Assembly: GCA_018268695.1 (NCBI GenBank)
Contig: JAFDWD010001083.1
Coordinates: 1-20,663 of the forward strand
Length of the DNA stretch: 20,663 nt
Direction: 5' to 3'
DNA from: Actinomycetota bacterium
Lineage (GTDB): Bacteria; Actinomycetota; Thermoleophilia; Solirubrobacterales; 70-9
This document shows, in pieces, positions 1 to 8,627 of this stretch. The translations under genes were made by a program, and so were the position numbers. How positions within the stretch are numbered: the stretch's first letter is position 1; each line of letters begins with the position of its first letter. A model generated the notes under the pieces. That model saw only the letters and a list, made by a program, of their open reading frames with translations. It ran no database searches and was not told the origin of the DNA.

Positions 1-720
1 GAGGCGGATGCCGAAGCCGAGCTCACGGCCCTCGCGGTCGGCCGCCTCGCGCACCGCGTCGAGCTTCGCCGCGACCGCCGCGGGCGGCTCGCCCCAGGTG
101 AGGAAGACATCAGCCCTTCGGGCCGCTACTTCGAGAGCGGCGGCGGAGCTTCCGCCTAGGTAAACCGTCGGCCAGGCCGGCGGATCGAGCAGGCGCGCCC
201 CCTCGATCTCGTACCACTCGCCGGAGAAGTCGACCTCCTCCCCACTCCACAGCTCCCGCACGATCGCCAGGAACTCGTCGGCGCGGGCGTAGCGGGAGTC
301 CTTGCCGATCGTGTCGCCATAACGGCGCTGCTCGATCGCGTCGCCGCCGACCACCACGTTCAGCAGCAGCCGGTCCCCCGACACGCGCTGGTAGGTGGCG
401 GCCGCCTGCGCGGCGAGGGTCGGCGACTGGAGGCCGGGACGGAAGGCGACCAGGTACTTGAAGTCCCGCGTCAGCTGGGTCAGCGCGGCGGTGATCACCC
501 ACGCCTCCTCGCACCAGGAGGAGGTCGGCGTCAGCGCCGCCTCGAAGCCGAGGCTCTCGGCGGCGCGGGCGACCTGCGACATGTAGGCGAGGTCGCCCTT
601 GCGGGCGTTGGTCGCCGCGTCGTCGATCCGCGCCCCGTGCGCCCCGACCGCGTTGCCGAGGCTGAGGTCGGTGTGGGAGTCGCCGTTGGTCGGCAGGAAC
701 CAGTGGAGCTTGACGGGCAT
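1..720 (-). CDS. SsuD-type FMNH2-dependent sulfonate monooxygenase (3' end outside window)
   Basis: Begins at ATG 720 and stays open to base 1, so 240 residues are visible of a family usually about 380 long. The N-terminus (MPVKLHWFLPT) and the block around residues 117-131 (LLNVVVGGDAIEQR) match alkanesulfonate monooxygenases, which use FMNH2 and O2 to split alkanesulfonates into aldehyde and sulfite in the cytoplasm. Cys70 in SSWCEE aligns with the active-site-region cysteine of E. coli SsuD. The frame leaves the window at FGIRL, one codon before the histidine expected from the family motif RLH. A GGGGGAGGGGA ribosome site precedes the start, and only 17 bp separate it from LLM-D, so it should be co-transcribed. 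It is a paralogue of the SsuD at 14053-15237, not a copy: the N-terminal regions differ clearly. Family assignment is strong; the substrate is unknown. Confidence 0.9.
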   Translation of the reverse strand, partial: MPVKLHWFLPTNGDSHTDLSLGNAVGAHGARIDDAATNARKGDLAYMSQVARAAESLGFEAALTPTSSWCEEAWVITAALTQLTRDFKYLVAFRPGLQSPTLAAQAAATYQRVSGDRLLLNVVVGGDAIEQRRYGDTIGKDSRYARADEFLAIVRELWSGEEVDFSGEWYEIEGARLLDPPAWPTVYLGGSSAAALEVAARRADVFLTWGEPPAAVAAKLDAVREAADREGRELGFGIRL

Positions 721-737
721 GGCCGGGTCCCCTCCCC

Positions 738-2126
738 CTATGCCGCCGCGGGCTCCGCCGGGCGCCCGAGCCGCTCGGCCCGCGTCCGGCCGCCGGGATG
801 GCGCTCCGGCAGCCGCGCCCCGACCCGTCCATCGGCGAGCTTCTCGCGCAGCGTGCCCTCGGCGTACTCGCTCTGCATCAGGCCGCGCCGCTGCAGCTCG
901 GGGGTGGCTCCGTCGATGAAGTCGGCGAAGGTCCCCGGGGTCACGTAGTAGGGCATGTTGATGCCGCCGACGCCGGCGTCGACCCAGTCCTCCAAGGCGT
1001 CCGCGATCTGCTCCGGCGTGCCGACGACGCGGTTCATCGAGCGGTTCGCGAGCAGATCCCCGAAGGTCCAGGTCTTGTCCGGCGCCGAGTCGATCAGCCC
1101 CTGGACGATGCCCTGGGTGTTGTACTGCTCTACCTCGCCGATCGGCGCGTCGAGGGGCACGTCGGCGAGGTCGACCCCCATGCCGCCGCCCATGTGCGCG
1201 GCGTACCCGCGCAGGCTCTGGGTCGAGTCGAAGTCGGCCGCCTTGGCGAGCGCCTCCTCCTCGGTGCCGCCGACGATGAACGACATGCCCTGGAAGAAGA
1301 CGATGTCCTCGGGGTCGCGGCCGACGGCGGCGGCACGGCCGCGGATGTCGGCGATCGTCTGGCGCGCCGCGTCGGGCGTGCGGGAGATCAGGAAGATCGC
1401 CTCGGCGTTGCGGGCGGCGAACTCGCGCCCCGGCTCGGAGGTGCCGGCCTGGAAGAGCACCGGCGTGCGCTGCGGCGAGGGCTCGGAGAGGTGCGGCCCG
1501 GGGACGTCCGGGAAGAACTCGCCGTGGTGGTCGATGTCGTGGATCTTCGCCGGGTCGGCGTAGACGCCGTTGGCGAGATCGCGCACCACCGCGTCCTCCT
1601 CCCAGCTCCCCTCGAGCAGCTTGTAGATCACCTGCATGTACTCCTCGGCGCGCCGGTAGCGGTCCTCGTGATTCGGCAGCCCGCCGTAGCCGAGGTTGCG
1701 CGCCGCGTCGGGCAGGTAGGAGGTGACGATGTTCCAGCCGACCCGCCCCTTGGTGAGGTGATCGAGCGTCGAGAGCCGCCGGGCGAAGTTGAACGGCTGC
1801 TCCTGCAGCACCGACTGGGTGAAGGCGAAGCCGAGGTTCTCGGTCGCCAACGCCATCGCCGGGATCAGCAGCGAGGGGTCGTTGACTGGCGTCTGCAGCC
1901 CCTCCTCGACCGCCGCGTCCCGACTGCCGCCGTAGGCCGCGTAGGTGCCGACCACGTCGGCGAGGAAGAGTGCGTCGAACTTCCCGCGCTCCAGCAGCTG
2001 GGCCAGCTCCACCCAGGCGTCGAGGTCGGTGTAGTCCATGGAGCGCGAGTCCTCGCGCACCCACTGGCCGTGGTGGATGTGGGAGACGCAGTTCATCGAG
2101 AAGGCGTTGAAGCGAAGGCGGGGCAT
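738..2126 (-). CDS. NtaA/SnaA/DszA-family FMN-dependent monooxygenase (LLM-D)
   Basis: A 462-residue luciferase-like flavin monooxygenase of the group containing NtaA, SnaA, DszA and DmoA (about 420-480 residues). Visible family blocks: MNCVSHIHHGQW near the N-terminus, LLERGKFDALFLADVVGTY, NDPSLLIPAMALATENLGF, STLDHLTKGRVGWNIVTSYL, SEPSPQRTPVLFQAGTSEPG and the C-terminal GTLREKL. Such enzymes take reduced flavin from a separate reductase and oxygenate sulfones, sulfides or aminopolycarboxylates. The start at ATG 2126 is preceded by AAAGGA, which overlaps the TGA of the sfnB-like gene 13 bp upstream, suggesting coupled translation. The alanine/arginine-rich tail after about residue 435 is longer than in LLM-A. 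The setting among SsuD and SfnB homologues favours a C-S bond substrate, by inference. Confidence 0.92.
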   Translation of the reverse strand: MPRLRFNAFSMNCVSHIHHGQWVREDSRSMDYTDLDAWVELAQLLERGKFDALFLADVVGTYAAYGGSRDAAVEEGLQTPVNDPSLLIPAMALATENLGFAFTQSVLQEQPFNFARRLSTLDHLTKGRVGWNIVTSYLPDAARNLGYGGLPNHEDRYRRAEEYMQVIYKLLEGSWEEDAVVRDLANGVYADPAKIHDIDHHGEFFPDVPGPHLSEPSPQRTPVLFQAGTSEPGREFAARNAEAIFLISRTPDAARQTIADIRGRAAAVGRDPEDIVFFQGMSFIVGGTEEEALAKAADFDSTQSLRGYAAHMGGGMGVDLADVPLDAPIGEVEQYNTQGIVQGLIDSAPDKTWTFGDLLANRSMNRVVGTPEQIADALEDWVDAGVGGINMPYYVTPGTFADFIDGATPELQRRGLMQSEYAEGTLREKLADGRVGARLPERHPGGRTRAERLGRPAEPAAA

Positions 2127-2139
2127 GTGCGTGGTCCTT

Positions 2140-3342
2140 TCAGATGAGGAAGTTCTCCGGCCCGGGCACGGTGCCGTCGATCAGGTGACGCCCGAGGTGG
2201 ACGTACTTCCAGCGGGTCGGGTCGTGGAGGGTGTGGGTGCGCGCGTTGCGCCAGTGGCGATCGAGCCCGAAGGCCTCGTCGGCGGCCGAGGAGCCGAGCA
2301 CGTCGAGGGCGTCGGAGGAGACCTCGAGCGCCGTTTCGGCGCCGCAGGCGCGGGCCGCGGCGACGCCGAGGCGGGCGGCGTCGATCAGCTCCGGGCTCGG
2401 GCGGGCGGCCGCCGCGTCGAGGCCGCGGGCGGCGGCGTCGAGGAGGGACTCGGCGGCGCGCACCCGCACCTCGAGGCGCCCGAGGTGGGCGACGACGTAG
2501 GGCTCCTCGGCGGCCCGCTCGACCTCGGCTTCGAACCAGGGGCGAGTGTGCGCGCCCAGGTGGCGGGCCGCCTCGTCGAGCGCGCCGCGAGCGATGCCGA
2601 CGTCGACCGCCGCGTGGAGGATCTGGGCGAAGGCGGAGAAGGTGTCGGCGGGCTTGTCGGGGCGCAGGCGCAGCACCCACTCGGGCCGTACCGCAACGTC
2701 GCGCAGCACCGTCGTGCCGCTGATCGTCGCCCGCTGGCCGAAGGCGGTCCAGTCCTGGTCGACCTCCAACCCCTCGGCGTCGCGTGGCACGTAGACGAAG
2801 ACGCGCTCGCGGTTCTCGTCGAAGGCGCTGACCGGGACCCATTGTGCCGTCAGCGCGCCGGTCGAGTAGTACTTGCGACCGTTCAGGCGCAGGGTGCCGG
2901 CGGCATCGGTGCGCAACTCGGTCCGGAAATCGAGCGGGTTCTTTCCGCCGCGCTCCGACCAGGCGTTGCCGAAGCGGGCGCCGCGCACGACCTCGCTCAA
3001 CAGCAGCTCCTTCTGACCGACGTCGCCGTAGCGGACCAGCGCGTCGACCAGCTGGAAGTGGTTCTGCGGGACCTGGCCGATCGCCGGGTCGGCGGCGCTG
3101 ATGAGGCGGGAGACCTCGACGATCGTCGCCGCGCTCGCGCCGCCGCCTCCGCGCTCGACCGGGATGCCGAGGGCGAGGATGCCGGTCCGTCCCAGCGCCT
3201 CCAGCTCGGCGACCGGCACGCGCCGCTCGCGGTCGCGCTCGACCGCGCCTGGACCGATCTCGGCGGCGAAGCCCACCGCCGCGGCGATCGCCTCCGCCGC
3301 GGTGGTGAGCCGCGCCGCCGCCGGGGGTGCGGCGACGTTCAT
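2140..3342 (-). CDS. sfnB: SfnB/DszC-type sulfur-acquisition flavoenzyme (acyl-CoA dehydrogenase fold)
   Basis: A 400-residue protein of the acyl-CoA dehydrogenase fold belonging to the SfnB/DszC group of sulfur-acquisition oxidoreductases, which includes flavin-dependent monooxygenases such as DszC. Diagnostic stretches are DPAIGQVPQNHF, FGNAWSERGGKNPLDF, GRKYYSTGALTAQWVPV, a DWTAFGQR-type block and the C-terminal HWRNARTHTLHDPTRWKY, typical of this subgroup rather than of true fatty acyl dehydrogenases. The start ATG 3342 forms an ATGA overlap with the stop of the ATPase gene; an upstream extension to 3528 is only the GC-rich shadow of that gene. With SsuD-type and DszA-type enzymes on both sides it probably oxidises a sulfur heteroatom before C-S cleavage, but the substrate is not readable. 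The symbol is given by family; orthology to Pseudomonas sfnB is not proven. Confidence 0.88.
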   Translation of the reverse strand: MNVAAPPAAARLTTAAEAIAAAVGFAAEIGPGAVERDRERRVPVAELEALGRTGILALGIPVERGGGGASAATIVEVSRLISAADPAIGQVPQNHFQLVDALVRYGDVGQKELLLSEVVRGARFGNAWSERGGKNPLDFRTELRTDAAGTLRLNGRKYYSTGALTAQWVPVSAFDENRERVFVYVPRDAEGLEVDQDWTAFGQRATISGTTVLRDVAVRPEWVLRLRPDKPADTFSAFAQILHAAVDVGIARGALDEAARHLGAHTRPWFEAEVERAAEEPYVVAHLGRLEVRVRAAESLLDAAARGLDAAAARPSPELIDAARLGVAAARACGAETALEVSSDALDVLGSSAADEAFGLDRHWRNARTHTLHDPTRWKYVHLGRHLIDGTVPGPENFLI

Positions 3343-5054
3343 GCGGCCAGCTCCTCGGAGAAGCTCGGCGCGCCGGAGCGGCGCGGCGGGCGGCCGAACG
3401 GGCGCGGGCCGGTCGGCTCGGGCCGCTCCAGCACCGGCAGCGATTCCACCAGCTTCCTCGTGTACGGATGGTGCGGGCGCAGCAGCACGTCGTCGGCGTC
3501 GCCGAACTCGACCACCTTCCCGTCGCACATCACCAGCACGCGGTCGGAGATGTGGTGGATGACGCCGAGGTCATGCGAGATGAACAGGTAGGAGACGCCG
3601 AGCTCCTCCTGCAGGTCGGCCAGCAGGTCGAGGACCTGGGCCTGGATCGAGACGTCGAGCGCCGAGACCGGCTCGTCGCAGACGATCACCCGCGGCTGCG
3701 GGGCGAGCGCCCGGGCGATCGCGACGCGCTGACGTTGGCCGCCGGAGAGCTGCAGCGGGCGCCGCGTGAGGTGCTCGGCCTCGAGGCCGACCATCTCCAG
3801 CAGCTCGACGATCCGCCCCTTGCGGGCCTTGCGGTCACCGGTGCCCTGGTTCAGCGCGTCGAGCATGATCTGCTCGACCGACCAGCGAGGGTCGAAGGAA
3901 GAGAGCGGGTCCTGATAGATCACCGAGATGTCGGCGCGGCGCTTGCGGCGCTCGCGCTCAGGCAGGCCCGACCACTCCTCGCCGGCCAAGGTGATGCCGC
4001 CGCCATCGGCCTCGAGCAGGGCGAGGGCGAGGCGCGCGGTCGTCGTCTTGCCGGAGCCCGACTCGCCGACGATCCCCAGCGTCTCGCCCTGGGCGAGCTC
4101 GAAGGAGACGTCGTTGACCACCGTGCGGTCGACCCCGTCGGGGCCGCGGAACGACTTGAACAAACGCTCCGCCTTGAGGACGGGTGCATCGCTCGCCTCG
4201 TAGGCGCGGGCGACGCCGAGCGAGGCGCGCCGCTCGACCGGGGAGAGCCGCTCGCCGCGCGAGTCGGCGCTCGGGATCGCCTCGATCAGGGCCTTCGTGT
4301 ACTCGTGCTCGGGGCGGGCGAAGAGCTGCGCGGCGGGGGCGTACTCCAGCAGCACTCCCCTGTTCATCACCGCCACCGTGTCGGCGAGCTGGGAGACGAC
4401 GGCGAGGTCGTGGCTGATCAGGATCAGCGCTTTGCCCCGCGCCTTCGCCGCCTGCAGCTGCTCCAGCACCTGTGCCTGCACGGTCATGTCGAGCGCCGTG
4501 GTCGGCTCGTCGGCGATGATCAGCTTCGGATCCATCGCGATCGCCGAGGCGATCAGCGCCCGCTGGCGCAGGCCGCCGGAGAGCTCGTAGGGCCGCTGCT
4601 TCGCGCGCACCTCCGGCTCCGGGATGCCGACCAGGTTCATCAGCTCGATCACGCGCTCCTGACGCTCATGCCTGGAGCCCCAGTCGTGCAGCTTCAGCGC
4701 CTCGTCGATCTCCTTGCCGACCGGCCGTAGCTGGTCGAGCGAGACGAGCGCGTCCTGGAGGATGAAGCCGACGTCCTTACCCCGCAGGCCACGCCAGTCG
4801 CGGTCCTTGAACGAGAGCAGGTCCCGTCCGTCGAACTCGAGCCGGTCGGCACGGACGTGCGATTTTCCTCCGGTCAGCCCGACCAGGGTGCGAGCGGTGA
4901 CGCTCTTGCCCGAGCCGGACTCGCCGACGATCGCCAGGCACTCGCCCGGCGCCAACGAGAAGGAGACGCCGTGGACGATCTCGGTGACGTCCCGCTTCTC
5001 GCCGAAGCCGACGTGCAGGTTGTCCACTCGGAGGAGCGGGGGCAGGATCTTCAT
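3339..5054 (-). CDS. Double ATP-binding subunit of a peptide-type ABC importer (DppD-DppF fusion)
   Basis: A 571-residue protein with two complete ABC domains of the oligopeptide/dipeptide/nickel class. Domain 1 has Walker A GESGSGKS at residues 44-51, signature LSGGLRQR and Walker B ADEPTTALD. Domain 2 has a second GESGSGKT, signature LSGGQRQR and CDEPVSALD. Both nucleotide sites look intact. It would energise the two permeases encoded just upstream at the inner face of the membrane. The start ATG 5054 has a strong AAGGAGGAG site and overlaps the permease stop as ATGA; open frame further upstream is shadow of the permease gene. Fusion of the two ATPases in one chain is common in actinobacterial and glutathione-type (GsiA-like) importers, so it does not itself reveal the substrate. 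Confidence 0.95.
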   Translation of the reverse strand: MKILPPLLRVDNLHVGFGEKRDVTEIVHGVSFSLAPGECLAIVGESGSGKSVTARTLVGLTGGKSHVRADRLEFDGRDLLSFKDRDWRGLRGKDVGFILQDALVSLDQLRPVGKEIDEALKLHDWGSRHERQERVIELMNLVGIPEPEVRAKQRPYELSGGLRQRALIASAIAMDPKLIIADEPTTALDMTVQAQVLEQLQAAKARGKALILISHDLAVVSQLADTVAVMNRGVLLEYAPAAQLFARPEHEYTKALIEAIPSADSRGERLSPVERRASLGVARAYEASDAPVLKAERLFKSFRGPDGVDRTVVNDVSFELAQGETLGIVGESGSGKTTTARLALALLEADGGGITLAGEEWSGLPERERRKRRADISVIYQDPLSSFDPRWSVEQIMLDALNQGTGDRKARKGRIVELLEMVGLEAEHLTRRPLQLSGGQRQRVAIARALAPQPRVIVCDEPVSALDVSIQAQVLDLLADLQEELGVSYLFISHDLGVIHHISDRVLVMCDGKVVEFGDADDVLLRPHHPYTRKLVESLPVLERPEPTGPRPFGRPPRRSGAPSFSEELAA

Positions 5055-5902
5055 CGACGTACTCCTCCTTCGAGGCGTTGTTGTAGGTGGCGGCCGAGGG
5101 TGGTCAGGGAGAGCGAGAAGAGGACGATCGCGACCCCTGGCATCACCTCCAGCCACCAGGCCTGGGTGACGTAGTTGCGCCCGGCGTTCAGCAGCGCTCC
5201 CCACTCCGGCGAGGGCGGCGGGACGCCGAGGCCGAGGAACGCGATGCCCGAGGCCCAGACGATCGACTGGCCGACGCCGAGCGTCATCACGACCACCAGC
5301 GGCCGCATCGCGTTGGGGAAGATGTGCCGCCGCACGATCGAGCCGTAGGGATGCCCGAGCGCTCGCGCGGCCTCGACGTAGCCGGAGTCGCGCACGGCGA
5401 GGACCTGGCCACGCACCATGCGGGCGTAGCCGGGGGCCGTGCCGAGCCCGACCGCGACGATCTCGGTCGTGACACTTGGACCGAAGACGGCGACGAAAAG
5501 GAGGGCGAGCAGCAGGATCGGGAAGGCGAACATCACCTCGACCCCGCGGTTGATCGCCCCGTCGACCCACTTGTTGCCGAGGCCGGCAAGGGTGCCGAAG
5601 ACGATCGCCAGGCTCATCCCGAGCGCGGTGGCGCCGAGCCCGATCAGGAGCGACTCGCGGGCGCCGTAGATGATCCGCGCGTAGAGGTCGCGGCCCGACT
5701 GGTCGGTGCCCATGATGTGCGCCCAGGACGGCGGCTGGAGCGTTTCCTCCAGGTTGACCGCGTAGGGATCGTGGGACGTGAGCAGCCCGGGGACGATCAT
5801 CGCCACCACGAAGAAGGCGACGACGAGGCCCGCGAGCGCGACGCCGGGTCGGATACTGGGGACGGCCAGGCGTCGGGGAGCGGGAATCGGGGTGGCACTC
5901 AT
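5051..5902 (-). CDS. Peptide-type ABC importer permease (DppC-like)
   Basis: A 283-residue inner-membrane permease of the DppC/OppC class. It starts with a short charged N-terminus, then a first membrane helix near residues 23-45, the extracytoplasmic block HIMGTDQSGRDLYAR that is diagnostic of this subunit, and several further hydrophobic helices. The coupling (EAA) loop is visible as YVEAARALGHPYGSIVRRHIFPNAMRPL, and the C-terminal FLGLGVPPPSPEWGALL is conserved in the family. It pairs with the DppB-like subunit encoded immediately upstream; the two overlap as ATGA (start ATG 5902), and its own stop overlaps the ATPase start, fixing the order B-C-DF. Confidence 0.95.
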   Translation of the reverse strand: MSATPIPAPRRLAVPSIRPGVALAGLVVAFFVVAMIVPGLLTSHDPYAVNLEETLQPPSWAHIMGTDQSGRDLYARIIYGARESLLIGLGATALGMSLAIVFGTLAGLGNKWVDGAINRGVEVMFAFPILLLALLFVAVFGPSVTTEIVAVGLGTAPGYARMVRGQVLAVRDSGYVEAARALGHPYGSIVRRHIFPNAMRPLVVVMTLGVGQSIVWASGIAFLGLGVPPPSPEWGALLNAGRNYVTQAWWLEVMPGVAIVLFSLSLTTLGRHLQQRLEGGVRR

Positions 5903-6894
5903 CCGCGCAACCTCGGATCGACGATCGCGTAGGCGATGTCCACCAGGATGTTCGAGATCACGTAGATGAAGGCGACGAGCATCACGACGCCGCTGACCAG
6001 CGGCACGTCACGGTGTTCGGCCGCGCCGACGATCATCTGGCCGATGCCGGGGCGGGCGAAGACCGTCTCGACGATCACCGCGCCCGAGATCAGCGCGCCG
6101 AGGGCCCAGCCGGAGAGCGTGATCGCCGGCAGCACCGAGTGGCGCAGGACGTGCTTGAAACGGACCGCGAGATCACCCATCCCGCGGGCGCGGGCGGAGG
6201 TGACGAAGGGCTGGTCGAGCACCTTCTCGAACTCGTCTCGGGTGACCTGGCCGATGAACCCGCCGAGCGGGATCGCCAGGGTCAGCGCCGGCAGGATCAG
6301 GCCCTCGATCGAGGTCCCGCCCTGCACCGGGAAGATCCTCAGTTCGATGCAGAAGACGACCAGCAGGATCACCCCCAGCCAGTAGTACGGCAGGCCGGCG
6401 CTGAAGATCTCCCACCCCGAGCCGAGGCTGGAGACCACCTTTCTTCGCCTCGACGTCAGCAGGATCGTGCCGAGGGCGATCAACCAGGCGAGGATCAGCG
6501 CCGTGATCGTCAGCACCAGCGTCGGCCCGACCTGTTCGCCGATGATCGTCGTCACCGGCTTGAACTGGGTGTAGGAGTTGCCGAGGTCACCGTGGGCGAG
6601 ACCCTTGATGTAGTCCCAGTACTGGGTCATCACCGGCTGGTCGAGGCCGTATTTGGCTTCGGTCGGCGCCAACTGCGCCGGCGTGTAGGTCTGCTGGTTG
6701 CCGGTCTGCTGGTTCAGGATCAGCGTCGCCTGGTTCCCCGGCAGCAGCTGCTGCACGAAGAAGACGAACGTCGCCGCCGCCCAGAGGACGAAGATCGCCG
6801 CCAGAATGCGCCAGGCGATCCGCTTCAACCAGGGGGCGCGGCGCGGCTTGACGCCGACCGCCGCACCCCCCGTGGGCTCCGCATAGGTGGCCAT
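5899..6894 (-). CDS. Peptide-type ABC importer permease (DppB-like)
   Basis: A 331-residue permease of the DppB/OppB class. After a polar N-terminal 25 residues comes the first helix (about 26-48), then a periplasmic stretch with KYGLDQPVMTQYWDYIKGLAHGDLG, the usual DppB signature, and further helices. The coupling loop reads SARARGMGDLAVRFKHVLRHSVLPA. The C-terminal FVYVISNILVDIAYA-like region and DPRLRG ending are standard. An insertion of glutamine- and threonine-rich residues around 59-74 lengthens the first external loop. Its ATG at 6894 lies 2 bp after the receptor stop, so translation is probably coupled to the receptor gene. Confidence 0.95.
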   Translation of the reverse strand: MATYAEPTGGAAVGVKPRRAPWLKRIAWRILAAIFVLWAAATFVFFVQQLLPGNQATLILNQQTGNQQTYTPAQLAPTEAKYGLDQPVMTQYWDYIKGLAHGDLGNSYTQFKPVTTIIGEQVGPTLVLTITALILAWLIALGTILLTSRRRKVVSSLGSGWEIFSAGLPYYWLGVILLVVFCIELRIFPVQGGTSIEGLILPALTLAIPLGGFIGQVTRDEFEKVLDQPFVTSARARGMGDLAVRFKHVLRHSVLPAITLSGWALGALISGAVIVETVFARPGIGQMIVGAAEHRDVPLVSGVVMLVAFIYVISNILVDIAYAIVDPRLRG

Positions 6895-6896
6895 CG

Positions 6897-8627
6897 TCAG
6901 CTCTGACCCTCGAAGTAGGCGTCAGAGAAGACGGGCTCGCCCTGGGACGCCTCGAGCCAGACGCCTTTCAGGTTCGGTTCCACCGCCAGGGTGGTTTCCT
7001 GGGTGTAGACGCCGACCACTGCCACCTCTTGCTTGGTGACGATTTCCTGGGCCTCACCGTAGTACTTGTCTTTCTCTGCTTCGGTGAAGGAGGCGTTGCC
7101 TTTTTCGATCAGTTCGATCAGGTGCGGGTCGTTGTAGAACGGGTTGTTGTAGGCGTTCGGTTCTTTGCCGTTCCAGGGCCGCCAGGTGATCAGCATCACG
7201 CCGGCCGTGGGCGAGGTCCAGTAACCGATCGTCGCGTCATAGGACGTCGGCTTGGTGTACTCGGCGGCGAACAGTTCGGCAAAGGCCAGCGGTTTCAACT
7301 CGACGTTGAAGCCGACTTCTTTCCACTGCGCCTGCAGGTCCTGGAGAGCCGTCGCGCCTTCGTTGGTGATGATCGAGTTGGCGCCGTAGATCAGCAGGAT
7401 GTCGAGCGGCTTGCCGTCTTTTTCACGAACGCCGTCGCTGTTCTTCACCCAGCCCGCTTGATCAAGCAGCTGTTCCGCTTTCTCGGGGTTGTAGGGCCAG
7501 GTGTCTTCCAGGTTGGGATTGAAGTTCGGCGTCGTCTGGCTGAGCGCGCCGTTGCCGTTGTAGGGCGTCTTGCCTTCGAAGGCGCTGGCGGTCGCCGCTT
7601 CGCGATCGGCACCGTAGGCGAAGGCTTCGCGGACCTTTTTGTCCTTGAAGGGGCCGTTGATCGTGTTCAGGTCGAGCGTGTCGGGACGACCCGGGGTGAT
7701 GTATTGCTGCACTTCGTATTCGGTCTGCGCGGTCGCCCAGTCGGGACCGGGGACGTCGTAGATCACGTTCGACTGCCCGGTGGTCAGCGAGCCGTACCGG
7801 GTGGTCGGGTCGTTGACGTAGCTCCACACCAGCTTGTCGGCATACGCCGGGCCCTGGTGCAAGGCGTTGGCCGGCGCCGAGTTGTAGTTGTCGTTGCGGG
7901 TGAAGGTGATGTTCTGGCCGTGCGTCCACTTCTCGACGATGAACGGGCCGCTGCCGATCGGTTCGTTGCAGACGGTTTCCGCCCCGCCCTTGTAGGTGGA
8001 CGGCGAGAGGATCCCGAAGTAGCCCTGCGAGATCACCGGGAGCAACGGCGAATACGGTTTCGACAGGGTCAGCTGGAAGGTCGTCGGGTCGATGACCTTG
8101 GCCGACTTGAAGTACGCGCCGATGTACGTCTGGACCGTCGGGTTCAGCGTTTCCGGGTTCAGCCAGGCGTAGAAGTTGTCGACGACGGCTTTCGCGTCGA
8201 GCGGTTCGCCGTTGGTGAATTTCACTCCCGGCTTCAGCGTGAAGGTCCAGGTCAGGTGGTCCTTCGAGGTGGTCCATTTGGTCGCCAGCCAGGGGACGAT
8301 CTTGCCGTCTTTGGTCTGCGAGACGAGGCTGTCGGCGAACTGGCGCTCGATGTAGGCCTCCTGGATCCACCCGCCGGTCAGGCACGGGGTTTCCATCTCG
8401 TGCGCGTAGGAGATCGTGCCGCCCGACTTCGGCGTGCTGGTCGGCTTGGTCGCGCCTTCGGTACCGACGATGTTGGTGTCGTTGGTGGCCGCGGCCCCGG
8501 AGTCCCCGGAGGTAGCCCCCGCCCCCGTCGCCGAAGACCCACCGCAGGCGGAGAGCACCAGGGCGAGCACGGCGACAGCGGCGAGGGCAAGGATGGAGGA
8601 GAGTCGTTTCTTGTCTTGTCTATTCAT
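6897..8627 (-). CDS. Solute-binding lipoprotein of a peptide-type ABC importer (family 5)
   Basis: A 576-residue extracellular receptor of solute-binding protein family 5 (DppA/OppA/NikA class). The N-terminus has basic residues, a hydrophobic core and lipobox L25-S26-A27-C28, followed by a Gly/Ser/Ala/Thr-rich linker, so it should be lipid-anchored on the outer face. Family blocks: LATKWTTSKDHLTWTFTLKPGVKFTNGEPLDAKAVVDNF-like region near 110-150, PIGSGPFIVEKW, and YNPEKAEQLLDQAGW. ATG 8627 is chosen over an in-frame TTG at 8639 because GGA sits about 8 bases before the ATG while the TTG has no ribosome site. Base composition is visibly lower in GC than in the neighbouring enzymes, with more A/T-ending codons. 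The ligand is unknown; sulfur-containing peptides or conjugates are an inference from context. Confidence 0.93.
   Translation of the reverse strand: MNRQDKKRLSSILALAAVAVLALVLSACGGSSATGAGATSGDSGAAATNDTNIVGTEGATKPTSTPKSGGTISYAHEMETPCLTGGWIQEAYIERQFADSLVSQTKDGKIVPWLATKWTTSKDHLTWTFTLKPGVKFTNGEPLDAKAVVDNFYAWLNPETLNPTVQTYIGAYFKSAKVIDPTTFQLTLSKPYSPLLPVISQGYFGILSPSTYKGGAETVCNEPIGSGPFIVEKWTHGQNITFTRNDNYNSAPANALHQGPAYADKLVWSYVNDPTTRYGSLTTGQSNVIYDVPGPDWATAQTEYEVQQYITPGRPDTLDLNTINGPFKDKKVREAFAYGADREAATASAFEGKTPYNGNGALSQTTPNFNPNLEDTWPYNPEKAEQLLDQAGWVKNSDGVREKDGKPLDILLIYGANSIITNEGATALQDLQAQWKEVGFNVELKPLAFAELFAAEYTKPTSYDATIGYWTSPTAGVMLITWRPWNGKEPNAYNNPFYNDPHLIELIEKGNASFTEAEKDKYYGEAQEIVTKQEVAVVGVYTQETTLAVEPNLKGVWLEASQGEPVFSDAYFEGQS

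Noticed and set aside
3343..3528. Upstream extension of the sfnB-like protein to 3528
   Set aside because: The extra residues are Arg/Ala-rich shadow of the ATPase gene; homology begins at the ATG at 3342 with an ATGA overlap.
6896..6907. Small hairpin GTCAG-AG-CTGAC over the receptor stop
   Set aside because: Only five base pairs; could be chance, though it might affect receptor-to-permease ratio.
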